This document shows, piece by piece, positions 1 through 6,680 of a stretch of 19,382 bases of DNA. Origin of the DNA: JACPWY01 sp964603655. GTDB lineage: Bacteria > Bdellovibrionota > FAC87 > UBA2466. The notes under the pieces were generated by a model. That model was not told the DNA's origin. It saw nothing but the letters and a program-made list of their open reading frames with translations, and did no database searches. The number at the start of each line of letters is the position of its first letter. Within the stretch, counting starts at the first letter, position 1. The position numbers were made by a program, and so were the translations under genes. The stretch spans positions 1 through 19,382 of the forward strand of contig CAZRVZ010000072.1 of NCBI GenBank assembly GCA_964603655.1, read 5' to 3'.

Positions 1-2
1 GA

Positions 3-765
3 CAATTGAGCCTACATGCCGAAAGAATCGCTCGATTTGAAAAGAAGTTGAAACTCAACGGCCTCATCAAGTCGGCATTTTTGCCACAGGAATTAGTCTT
101 GGAATTCGAGCAAACAATCATGGTGGACAAACGCTTCCGCCGGCCGCATTGGGAGACAACTAAGAAGCTCATTGCTGCTGTTAATCTCCATCCTTCAAAA
201 TGGTACGCGCGCCCCGCGGTGCTCTATACCCAATATTCCAAGCACGGCTTTAGTCCTGATTACTCAAACCGGCTTCTGAGACTAATGAATGCCTGGAGAT
301 GGTTCTTCTGCGATAGTACAAACCGCGCTTGGAAAGATGTTCCACGGCCGCGCGGATTTGAATTGCAGCTCATTAAGAGAGCCTATCTTAAAAAAATGCC
401 TGGCGGCCGGGATGCAAAGCCACTTTCGCCGGAAATGCTTCGCGGTGCTAAGACAAACCTCGATGAGCAGCATTACAATTGACTTTACCTCAGCGTTTGG
501 TTTGCTCTCAGGCCACGAGAGATCAATAACCTCCTAGTTGATGAAGAAAATCTTTGGTGGGTGAATAAGAGCGATGATCGTTTCCTGATTCTCAATATTT
601 ACCAACAAAAATTGCAGGAAGAGGGGATATGCCAGAGACTTTGCAAAAAGGATTCTACAGATCCCGCGCACTGAAAATGAATTACTTTTCTGGGAGCGTT
701 CAAAGAAGCCTGTCGCTCTTAGCAATTTTCAAAAGTTCCGGAGAATAAGATTTTCGAAACATTTT
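3..765 (+). pseudogene. Tyrosine recombinase/integrase, broken and C-terminally truncated
   Basis: The first 158 codons (TTG at 6; the frame is open to the window edge) read like the N-terminal core-binding domain of a phage-type integrase. The frame meets TGA at 480-482 but continues in the same frame with a typical tyrosine-recombinase box I segment (YLSVWFALRPREINNLL), so the TGA probably replaces a TGG Trp codon. A second lesion lies in the GGGG run at 623-626: removing one G restores a continuous frame (EEGYARDFAKRI...KFRRIRFSKHF). Homology fades near 760, where the opposite-strand nucleotidyltransferase gene begins. The box II His-x-x-Arg and the catalytic Tyr are not seen. The box I Arg is visible in LRPRE. 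This is a dead mobile-element or island integrase. The family call is fairly sure; the exact 3' limit is not. Confidence 0.75.
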
Positions 766-1253
766 TTCTTGTTTTCTAGGAGTCGCGTGCGCAACTCCTC
801 GCCATATATCAGCTGCCCTTCCTCCCAGATGACTTGGCAAACTCCGCCGTGACCGGCTTTCTTTGAAAAGGAGTCCTGGGCATAAAAAAGTAAATCGAGT
901 TTTTCCGAAGTTAAGGGGGGCGCCGGATAAACTGCAGCCTGACAAGGCTTCACATCGGCAAAATTCGATAAGATAATAGCCAAATCGATATCGGACGATT
1001 CATGGCGAGTCCCGCCTGCTATGGAGGACCCAAATAGATAAACAGAGAGGGGCGCGTGGCGCCGAACAATTTCATTCACTACTCGAGTGACTTCCAAACG
1101 ATGGTCTTTGTCGGTCACGTCAGAGTTGAATAGTTTTCCAATTCCCATAGGCAATTCATACACTGACGCACTAAATTCGTCGATAGGCCAACGTGGAGCT
1201 TGGAATCGGATTACTAGTTTTGGCTGCCAAACGCCCGTCCCATATGGTGCCAT
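729..1253 (-). CDS. Nucleotidyltransferase-domain protein (MNT-like)
   Basis: This 174-residue protein carries the polymerase-beta-type nucleotidyltransferase signature: LFGSS at 73-77 (G75, S76), then the DxD pair D88/D90 in SSDIDLAII, and a likely third acidic residue D120 in KLDLLFY. The family transfers nucleotides to protein, RNA or small substrates. Small members are often antitoxins that AMPylate HEPN toxins, but no HEPN partner is visible next to it. The first ~35 residues lie outside the usual fold and there is no clear ribosome-binding site, so a start at Met36 (about 1148) is possible. It is divergent from the ATPase gene at 1299. Its 3' end abuts the missing end of the integrase pseudogene, which fits an insertion or deletion junction. 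The fold call is good; the substrate is unknown. Confidence 0.72.
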   Translation of the reverse strand: MAPYGTGVWQPKLVIRFQAPRWPIDEFSASVYELPMGIGKLFNSDVTDKDHRLEVTRVVNEIVRRHAPLSVYLFGSSIAGGTRHESSDIDLAIILSNFADVKPCQAAVYPAPPLTSEKLDLLFYAQDSFSKKAGHGGVCQVIWEEGQLIYGEELRTRLLENKKKCFENLILRNF

Positions 1254-1257
1254 TTAT

Positions 1258-1291
1258 ATACATTGTATGTCTATTATTGGTAGGTTTTAAT
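1258..1291 (+). promoter_or_regulatory. Candidate promoter overlapping an 11-bp palindrome
   Basis: TTGTAT (1263-1268) and TTTAAT (1286-1291) are 17 bp apart and resemble -35 and -10 boxes. The palindrome ATACA-T-TGTAT (1258-1268) overlaps the -35 box. It lies between two divergent genes and just upstream of the ATPase GTG at 1299, so transcription would start at or very near that codon. Repressor binding here is an inference. Confidence 0.4.
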
Positions 1292-1298
1292 ATATTAA

Positions 1299-2477
1299 GT
1301 GGCACACTCAAGACAACGCCATATTCTTCCGGTTTTACTCAAACGTCTAAGATTCAGTCCGGTGGTTTCTCTTCAGGGGGCCCGGCAGACTGGCAAGAGC
1401 TACCTGGCACGCGAACTACTTCCGTCAGTGCTCAAAAACGTGGGATACGAGTCCGTCGATAGCCTGGCAAAAAAGGACGCGGCAGCAACACGGCCTGAAA
1501 CATTTCTAAGTGAGTTTGAAGGCAAAAAGCCGATGGTGATCGACGAGGCACAGAAGGCGCCCCCGCTCTTCGACGAAATCAAACTCCGTGTGGATAGGAG
1601 GCGTGTACCGGGATCCTATTTGCTCCTTGGGTCCACGGAATTCTCCAAGGAAACTCTGATTCGAGAGTCGCTCACGGGGCGGCTTTCAAGGGTTCGCATC
1701 CACCCAATGAATCTTGCCGAGACACTTGAACTTCCTCCAAATGACAGTTCCCACCCACTACTGATACGAGAGAAGGTTCGCGTAAGTCGAGCTCAGTGGA
1801 TTCAGTTTCTCCGTCGCGGTGGCATGCCTGGCATTTTTGCGGTGAGATCCGATTCCGAACGATCGAACCTATTTAAAGACTGGTTGGACCTGACCACCCA
1901 GCGAGACATTCCACTTATTCCCCAGCTCAAGCTCGATCCCGATCTCTGTCTTCGCATTTTGGAGCTTGTTGCTACCTCAGACGAGGCCACAGAGGGGCAT
2001 ATTGCGAAGGTTTTGAAACGAGATCTTCGTCGCATTAAGAGCCACATGAAGGGCCTGTCCATTCTGTTTGTGGTGAATAAAGTAGAGCCCCACCCGAGTG
2101 GAACGGGTAAACCGGTATTCTTTATATTGGACGTTGGGCTTGCAAAAAGTCTCGGCGCCAGTCACGAGCGCCTAATTCAAACCTGGCTCATTCAGGAACA
2201 ACTATCGCAACGAAGCTGTCGCAATAATCGCGATTCGAAAGTCTACTTTTATCGTACGGCAAAAGGGTCTCTCATTGACCTTGTTGTGGAGAACTCGATA
2301 GGAGTTCACTCGCTTAAGATTCATGCCGAGGAGAAAATTTCTGAAATCGACATGCGGGTAATTTCATCATTTCGGGCCAAGGTAAAACGAGAAGGACAGG
2401 ACGTGGTTCTGGGAGCCACGCGGTTTTCAGAGAAAGGGAGCGGTATCGAAGTTTATCCGTGGGAGAGCTTGGGATAG
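1299..2477 (+). CDS. AAA_14/DUF4143-type ATPase
   Basis: This 392-residue protein has an N-terminal P-loop ATPase domain: Walker A GARQTGKS at 27-34, Walker B MVIDEAQ around 79-85, and a sensor-like LLLGSTE at 108-114. A longer C-terminal part has the layout of the DUF4143-type domain, which often has a nuclease-like fold (for example the VYFYRTAKGSLIDLVVE segment). The length matches the family, usually 380-450 residues. The physiological role of this common bacterial family is poorly known; members turn up in islands and next to toxin-antitoxin genes. The start is GTG with no clear Shine-Dalgarno sequence, and the candidate promoter at 1263-1291 would place the transcript start at about the start codon. 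It is divergent from the nucleotidyltransferase gene. It ends 17 bp before a hairpin that faces a broken relative at 2515-2772. Confidence 0.85.
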   Translation: MAHSRQRHILPVLLKRLRFSPVVSLQGARQTGKSYLARELLPSVLKNVGYESVDSLAKKDAAATRPETFLSEFEGKKPMVIDEAQKAPPLFDEIKLRVDRRRVPGSYLLLGSTEFSKETLIRESLTGRLSRVRIHPMNLAETLELPPNDSSHPLLIREKVRVSRAQWIQFLRRGGMPGIFAVRSDSERSNLFKDWLDLTTQRDIPLIPQLKLDPDLCLRILELVATSDEATEGHIAKVLKRDLRRIKSHMKGLSILFVVNKVEPHPSGTGKPVFFILDVGLAKSLGASHERLIQTWLIQEQLSQRSCRNNRDSKVYFYRTAKGSLIDLVVENSIGVHSLKIHAEEKISEIDMRVISSFRAKVKREGQDVVLGATRFSEKGSGIEVYPWESLG

Positions 2478-2493
2478 GGCTGTCCGAGCTTAC

Positions 2494-2516
2494 GATCCCC
2501 AGATATCACTGGGGTC
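2494..2516. terminator. Hairpin between convergent ATPase genes
   Basis: CCCCAG (2497-2502) pairs with CTGGGG (2509-2514) around a 6-nt loop. Two further pairs (2494-2495 with 2515-2516) follow a one-base bulge. It sits just after the ATPase stop and overlaps the stop of the opposing remnant. There is no T-run on either side, so intrinsic termination is uncertain. Confidence 0.35.
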
Positions 2517-2772
2517 AATGACGTCGAGCAAATTGTATTGCGATAAGAAGGCGAGGGTTTCGCTGAATTTCATCGATTACAAGCCGCTTTTGACCCGCCG
2601 CCAACAGTGCTTTGGATTCTCGCTCGGATGCCTCCAGTACGTCATAGTCATCGAGCGTGAGGCAGGCTGCATCCGGGAATTGCTGTTTAAGCAACGTTGT
2701 CTTGCCGGCGCGCCGCGATCCGAGCAACAGGCAGCTTTTACTAGGCAAAACGCGCAGCCAGCGAGAAATCAT
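2515..2772 (-). pseudogene. N-terminal remnant of an AAA_14-type ATPase
   Basis: This 85-residue frame starts like a complete AAA_14 protein. Walker A is GSRRAGKT at 18-25 and Walker B is LVIDEIQRNP around 64-73. It stops after LLIAIQFARRH, immediately past Walker B, where intact relatives continue for about 300 residues. The sensor region and the whole C-terminal domain are missing. The frame ends inside the hairpin that separates it from the convergent intact ATPase (1299-2477). The two have different P-loops (RRAGKT against RQTGKS), so this is a separate family member and not a recent duplicate. It is best read as the leftover of a deletion, although a short expressed peptide cannot be excluded. 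Confidence 0.7.
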
Positions 2773-2865
2773 AGTTACAGTTTATTCTGGATAAAATGAA
2801 AGTTAATATGGGGTATTTGATTTTGGGGTGGTAACTGGTTTTGAGAACAGTTCTATCTGCCACTA

Positions 2866-2892
2866 GCTAAAAAAGGAGGCACCATTTTTAGC
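2866..2892. terminator. AT-rich inverted repeat at the end of the repeat-protein gene
   Basis: GCTAAAAA (2866-2873) and TTTTTAGC (2885-2892) form an 8-bp stem around an 11-nt loop. The stop codon of the minus-strand gene (2888-2890) lies in the stem. Read on the minus strand, a T-run lies at its 3' side, so it may act as a weak terminator. The rest of 2773-2865 shows no gene; it is AT-rich and may hold the promoter of the ATPase remnant. Confidence 0.35.
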
Positions 2893-3535
2893 ACGATGGG
2901 CGGGACCGTTCCATTGCGTCTTCATGTGAGTATTCATTCAGGTTGTCGATGTACCTTTGTCCATCGATTGTCCCCGATTTTGCGCCGATGGCGGCTTCCA
3001 AGGAGGGTTCGTGTCCGTGGTAATTCAGTGACAAAATATATATTTTGGAATCGGCACGCCCCTCATTCACAGCTAACGCGGCTTGCAATGCTTCGCGGTG
3101 CGATTCATAGTTCAGAGCCTCAATATAGAACTTTTGGGTATCGCTGTTCTTGAGACTTTTTGCTGCTTCCAGTGATTCGAGATGCGAGGAATAGTTGGCG
3201 GCTTGAGAATAAAAGTTCACATCAATGACACCTGATTTTGCAAGTCTCGCAGCCCCCATCGCGTTCTCGTGATCCGAGTATTGAGCCGCAGTTTCGTAGT
3301 CTTTTAGAGAAAACTCTCCCGTTTCCGATCTGGCCCTAGCATCCTTCTTGTTTCGTTCTATTTCCCCTTTCAGACCTACGTATTTCTTAACAAGTAAACG
3401 GTAGCCCATGGGGTCCGTCAGGACATCGACAAATTTATCGACTAGGCGCCTGCATTTATCCCAGATGTCATAGGCAGGCGCACTTGCAGTAAGAAACAGT
3501 GTCAAGGTTAAGACAACAGTGGACCGAGAAACCAT
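2888..3535 (-). CDS. Secreted protein with about four and a half 29-residue tandem repeats
   Basis: The ATG at 3535 is chosen because GGAGAA lies just upstream; a longer TTG frame reaches 3559. Of 215 residues, 1-21 form a signal peptide (hydrophobic core VVLTLTLFLTASAPA). A basic, probably helical linker follows to about 75. From about 80 to 205 the protein is built of tandem units of 28-30 residues. The unit reads roughly Y-x3-[AL]-x-N-Y-x-S-H-x2-[AS]-[LM]-x-A-A-x5-G-x2-D. The anchor His recurs at 89, 118, 146, 175 and 204, spaced 29, 28, 29 and 29. The last unit is cut short and the chain ends in RSRPSC. The pattern resembles helical-repeat (solenoid) binding proteins in the periplasm or on the cell surface. 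I recognise no named family. It lies 46 bp downstream of the unknown pair and may be cotranscribed with it. Confidence 0.75.
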   Translation of the reverse strand: MVSRSTVVLTLTLFLTASAPAYDIWDKCRRLVDKFVDVLTDPMGYRLLVKKYVGLKGEIERNKKDARARSETGEFSLKDYETAAQYSDHENAMGAARLAKSGVIDVNFYSQAANYSSHLESLEAAKSLKNSDTQKFYIEALNYESHREALQAALAVNEGRADSKIYILSLNYHGHEPSLEAAIGAKSGTIDGQRYIDNLNEYSHEDAMERSRPSC

Positions 3536-3581
3536 CACTTCTCCCGCGCACCGCAACAATTTTTACCAATCCCATCCATCC

Positions 3582-4214
3582 CTACTTCGTATCCGCCAAC
3601 GTGAGTTTGTCGTCAGCGGCGAGACGATAGTATCTGCGCAGAAATCGAAAGAGGCGTTCCCGTTTGTCGAGGGCTGTCAGGCGGCGCATGTGTTTGAGTA
3701 CGAAGTTTCTTGCGAGATTGTTCGCGTCCCGGTAGCGGGTGACCTCCTCGGGGGTAAGGTGAGTTCTGAGTGAGAACCCCTCGAACAGCCTCTCGATGAT
3801 GACGTCGAATGCAAGTTCCGGTTTCTCGTTGGAAAAAAGACAGAGCAGGAAGCGGTCGATCTCGCCCTGGATTTCGAGTTCCAGCTGACTCACGGGGCGG
3901 CCGCGCGTTGCGTGGAAGAGCAGACAGTGAAAGTGGCTGACCTCCTCGACTGCCACCGAAAAGGAATTCAGCGCGGCGGACGACCAGGCGACCGCGCCCT
4001 GTTGTATCGAAAGCGTCGAAAGGGATTCTCGAATCTCGGGACTGAAATAAATACCAACCTCTAAAGCGCTGCCTGGCCTTACACAAAGTACACCATCTAC
4101 CGCTGGAGTCAGGCGATGGGGTTTTTCCATGAGAAAATCCTCGGCACGATGGGGAGTGTCGATGGAGTAGAGATTGCGAATCGCCCCTTCAATAGTTCTG
4201 AGATTTTTGAGCAC
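3582..4214 (-). CDS. Conserved-looking protein of unknown function, downstream partner of the pair
   Basis: This 210-residue soluble protein starts at GTG with a strong AGGAG five bases upstream. It has no signal peptide and no membrane segment. The middle is rich in acidic residues and histidines: VEEVSHFHCLLF (E90, E91, H94, H96), then QLELEIQGEIDRFL (E112, E114, E118). These could form a metal or cofactor site, but this is speculative. The C-terminal third is strongly basic and helical (repeated R/K, RLFRFLRRYYRL). It sits 15 bp behind the gene at 4230-4829 on the same strand, so the two are almost certainly cotranscribed and probably act together. From memory, similar proteins occur side by side with relatives of that neighbour in various Proteobacteria without an assigned role. 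I cannot name a function. Confidence 0.72.
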   Translation of the reverse strand: MLKNLRTIEGAIRNLYSIDTPHRAEDFLMEKPHRLTPAVDGVLCVRPGSALEVGIYFSPEIRESLSTLSIQQGAVAWSSAALNSFSVAVEEVSHFHCLLFHATRGRPVSQLELEIQGEIDRFLLCLFSNEKPELAFDVIIERLFEGFSLRTHLTPEEVTRYRDANNLARNFVLKHMRRLTALDKRERLFRFLRRYYRLAADDKLTLADTK

Positions 4215-4229
4215 AATTCTCCTGTGGCC

Positions 4230-4829
4230 TTATTGGGGAATTTTCGAGTTTACGCACGTCGGTGATGCTATTCCATGTTGGGTCAGTTGCTCGCGGAGGG
4301 TTTCGCTCCCCGTCTCCAGCCACCTCTCGTATAATCTCAACAGATCGGTGTTGGAATTGACACCTGCGCGATCGCTCAGTTCGCCAAGTACGTTTGAGAA
4401 GGGTTGGAACTTTATCGACAGTTCGCCGAATAGGTTGCGTTGGCAATGCATTTGGGAAAGGGTGTGATAGGCGGTTCCGCCCATACCGAAATAGTAATTC
4501 AGTCCGTTAACTTTGCGTTGAAGGCTGGCGGAAAAATAGCCGCTAACGAGAAGGCAGATATCACCCAGGCGCCTGAGCACGGTCTTTTTTTCTTCGGGCG
4601 GCGCGTTTAGGTGGCGTACGTAAAGATCAACAAGGTAGTTGTCCCCCAGTTTTCCATCCGGAGTTCGTTCAAAAAACTTTTCAGACTCCAAATATCGGGT
4701 GAGCAAGTCCACCAGATATTGAAAAGAACCATTTTCAGCCGAGATTCTGTGCTTGGTGAGGGCAACAGAAAGCTCCCGCGAAAAATACCCGCTTACTGAT
4801 GAGAACGTTTCTGGTTTGAGGCGATTCAC
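4230..4829 (-). CDS. Conserved-looking protein of unknown function, upstream partner of the pair
   Basis: The GTG at 4829 is preferred over the GTG at 4841 because GGGAGG lies just upstream of it; this gives 199 residues. The protein is soluble, mostly helical and has no signal peptide. Segments that look conserved are LGDICLLVSGYFS (88-100), LNYYFGMGGTAYHTL (110-124) and LLRLYERWLETGSE (163-176). An N-terminal SVSGYFSREL (11-20) echoes the central SGYFSASL, hinting at an internal duplication. I recall such a pattern from an uncharacterised proteobacterial family but cannot give a name or number. It is the first gene of a tight operon with 3582-4214 and is divergent from the BtuF-like gene. 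The 75-bp gap between the two starts holds a perfect 13-bp palindrome. Confidence 0.72.
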   Translation of the reverse strand: MNRLKPETFSSVSGYFSRELSVALTKHRISAENGSFQYLVDLLTRYLESEKFFERTPDGKLGDNYLVDLYVRHLNAPPEEKKTVLRRLGDICLLVSGYFSASLQRKVNGLNYYFGMGGTAYHTLSQMHCQRNLFGELSIKFQPFSNVLGELSDRAGVNSNTDLLRLYERWLETGSETLREQLTQHGIASPTCVNSKIPQ

Positions 4830-4869
4830 AAGCCCTCCCACCTATATTCCCATTTTACCATGGGCAAAA

Positions 4870-4882
4870 GTCTGTTACAGAC
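4870..4882. promoter_or_regulatory. 13-bp perfect palindrome, candidate operator
   Basis: GTCTGT-T-ACAGAC lies in the short gap between the divergent unknown operon and the importer operon, 22 bases before the btuF-like ATG. A second, weaker inverted repeat (CCCAT 4849-4853 with ATGGG 4860-4864) lies next to it. The placement fits an operator for a dimeric repressor controlling one or both operons. The regulator is unknown. Confidence 0.4.
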
Positions 4883-4904
4883 AACCTTTCGGAATGATTG
4901 AACA

Positions 4905-5705
4905 ATGGCATTAGGCTTCACAATTAGCAGGCGTAAACAGCTGTATTTCTTTGCGATTGCGTGGACGCTAATTCACGCTCAGGCCCATGCCACGCGGCTT
5001 TCCAGGGTTGTTTCGACAAGCCCACAGACGACACAGTTGCTTTGCGAAATGGGGCTTGAAAACGTTCTAGTAGGGGCGCCTCGGGGTTGGACACCGCCAG
5101 GGATTCCGGCGTGGCGAAGTATTGGTGATTTGCTAACGCTCAACTTCGAAGTGATTCTGAGAACCAAACCAGAGTTGATTGTGGTCGATGACCAGGTTGA
5201 TTTTGGCGAACTGGAACGCTACTCCGAATCGTTCGGAATCCAGACATCCCGATTGGAATTCGGGGGACCTCGGGTTTTGCTCCGCTCCCTTTCTGGAATA
5301 ATCAAAAAAGTTTCGGGTGACGCCGCATTCGGAGAGCGGGTGACGGTAAAACTGAATTGCCTCAAGGAACTGGCGGACAGAGTGGCGTTCACGCCGTTCA
5401 CCTTTGTCATCATTGTCGTATCCGACCCCCTCATCGTCTTTGGTCCCCGGACTTTTTTATCTTCGATTCTAGAGAGTTTCGGAGGTAGAAATCTTGCACC
5501 TTCAACAGGGTTATTTCCACAGTTGAGTCCGGAGTATCTCGTGCGCTACCGGCCCGACAGAGCGTTTTCGCTTGAGCCTGGTTTGGAGGGACGATTTGGC
5601 GAAGTCACTTATTTGGAGCCCGATGTGTTTTCCCGGGTTAGTTTTCAGATGATTCAGCGCTTGCCGGGTGTGGGCATTCCGGTACCTGAGGTGTGTCGTG
5701 ATTAA
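4905..5705 (+). CDS. btuF: Periplasmic substrate-binding protein of a cobalamin/iron-chelate ABC importer (BtuF-like)
   Basis: This 266-residue protein has an N-terminal signal sequence of about 29 residues (basic SRRK, then hydrophobic LYFFAIAWTLIHAQAHA). A helical-backbone metal-receptor (Peripla_BP_2) fold follows. RVVSTSPQTTQLLCEMGL is the family's usual first strand and helix, LENVLVGAPRGW follows, and a later segment reads ILRTKPELIVVDDQ. It would capture corrinoid, haem or siderophore in the periplasm and deliver it to the permease. The permease gene overlaps its end by 8 bases and the ATPase follows, so this is one operon. The leader is only 63 bp from the divergent gene, too short for a cobalamin riboswitch. 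The substrate cannot be told from sequence alone, so the symbol is by analogy. Confidence 0.82.
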   Translation: MALGFTISRRKQLYFFAIAWTLIHAQAHATRLSRVVSTSPQTTQLLCEMGLENVLVGAPRGWTPPGIPAWRSIGDLLTLNFEVILRTKPELIVVDDQVDFGELERYSESFGIQTSRLEFGGPRVLLRSLSGIIKKVSGDAAFGERVTVKLNCLKELADRVAFTPFTFVIIVVSDPLIVFGPRTFLSSILESFGGRNLAPSTGLFPQLSPEYLVRYRPDRAFSLEPGLEGRFGEVTYLEPDVFSRVSFQMIQRLPGVGIPVPEVCRD

Positions 5706-6666
5706 CCGTCCGGTCACGTATTTTCTAGGGCCGAGTCTTCTGGGCCTGGCGGTGCTGTTTGCCGCTTCTCTATCGGGAACCGAGTGGATCAATCCATTCG
5801 GTACTGGCAATGACGAGGCCCGGCAGATCTTATTCTCCTTTCGGATGCCTCGAGTTGTATTCGTTTTTTTTACGGGCGCCGTTCTTTCTCTAGTGGGCGC
5901 TGTCTACCAGGCGATTCTCGGAAACCCGCTTGCAGATCCGTATATTTTAGGAACCTCTTCGGCATCGGCACTCGCGGTGGTGATTGTGGGGGTTTTCGGA
6001 GTGGCGGGTGACAGTGTTCTTGCGGGGGTGGCCGCTCTCGCTGCAACCGCGCTTTTGACAGCCACCCTGCTTTATCTCAGCCACCGCCATCGTGGCAGAT
6101 CGCCGGAAAAGTTATTGCTTTTCGGATTTGCCGCCAATCTAGTGTTGTCGTCGGTTCTCTTTATTATTCTATCCGCGCGGTCAAATGTGCTCGGTGCTGG
6201 GAGTATGCGGTGGTTGTTCGGGCGAATTCCCTGGGTGAGTTGGAACGAGGTGATCTGGTACGGCTTCACGCTACTAGCATTCTCCGCGCCATTTCTTGTG
6301 CTCGCGCGGGCAATTAATGCCATCAGCCTGGGTGATGGTGTTTGCAGATCGTTAGGATTTAATCCTATCTTGACTCGCGGACTGGCGCTTGCGGCTAGCT
6401 CCGTGTTGGTGGCGATTGCGGTTGCAAACACCGGCTCCATTGGTTTCGTTGGGCTCGTCGTACCTCACCTTGCGCGCAGAGTGATGGCGGTCTCGGTGGG
6501 GCGTGGCGCTTTGGTGATCCAATTTTTAGCCGGGGGCGTGTTTCTGGTTTTGGCCGATGCGATTTCCAGATCGATTCACCCGCCCCTTGAAATTCCCATT
6601 GGCATCGTAACGACACTCCTGGGGGGGCCAATATTTTTGGCTCTCTTATGGAGGCGCGCTGAATAG
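5698..6666 (+). CDS. btuC: FecCD/BtuC-type ABC transporter permease
   Basis: This 322-residue polytopic inner-membrane protein has about nine to ten hydrophobic segments. Family hallmarks are FRMPRVVFVFFTGAVLSLVG near the start, NPLADPYILGTSSASAL, the FVGLVVPHLARR cytoplasmic coupling region, and the C-terminal LEIPIGIVTTLLGGPIFLALL. It forms the homodimeric channel for vitamin B12 or iron-chelate import. The GTG at 5698 is preferred: GAGGTG lies 4-10 bases upstream and the start overlaps the btuF stop by 8 bases, which suggests translational coupling. An in-frame ATG at 5668 would add ten residues that overlap btuF more deeply. The length is normal for the family. Confidence 0.9.
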   Translation: MINRPVTYFLGPSLLGLAVLFAASLSGTEWINPFGTGNDEARQILFSFRMPRVVFVFFTGAVLSLVGAVYQAILGNPLADPYILGTSSASALAVVIVGVFGVAGDSVLAGVAALAATALLTATLLYLSHRHRGRSPEKLLLFGFAANLVLSSVLFIILSARSNVLGAGSMRWLFGRIPWVSWNEVIWYGFTLLAFSAPFLVLARAINAISLGDGVCRSLGFNPILTRGLALAASSVLVAIAVANTGSIGFVGLVVPHLARRVMAVSVGRGALVIQFLAGGVFLVLADAISRSIHPPLEIPIGIVTTLLGGPIFLALLWRRAE

Positions 6667-6680
6667 CAGAAAGATTCTCA

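Noticed and set aside
480..482. TGA read as Trp or selenocysteine in the integrase frame
   Set aside because: The same gene also has a frameshift and lacks its catalytic end, so plain decay explains it. Normal TGA stops end other genes here, such as the MutS and BtuD reading frames.
282..537. Short frames on both strands over the integrase pseudogene
   Set aside because: They are shadows of the integrase reading frame, with no start signals or recognisable motifs.
4842..4904. Cobalamin riboswitch upstream of the btuF-like gene
   Set aside because: The leader is only 63 bp and contains a small palindrome. There is no room for the roughly 200-nt B12 aptamer and no B12-box-like sequence.
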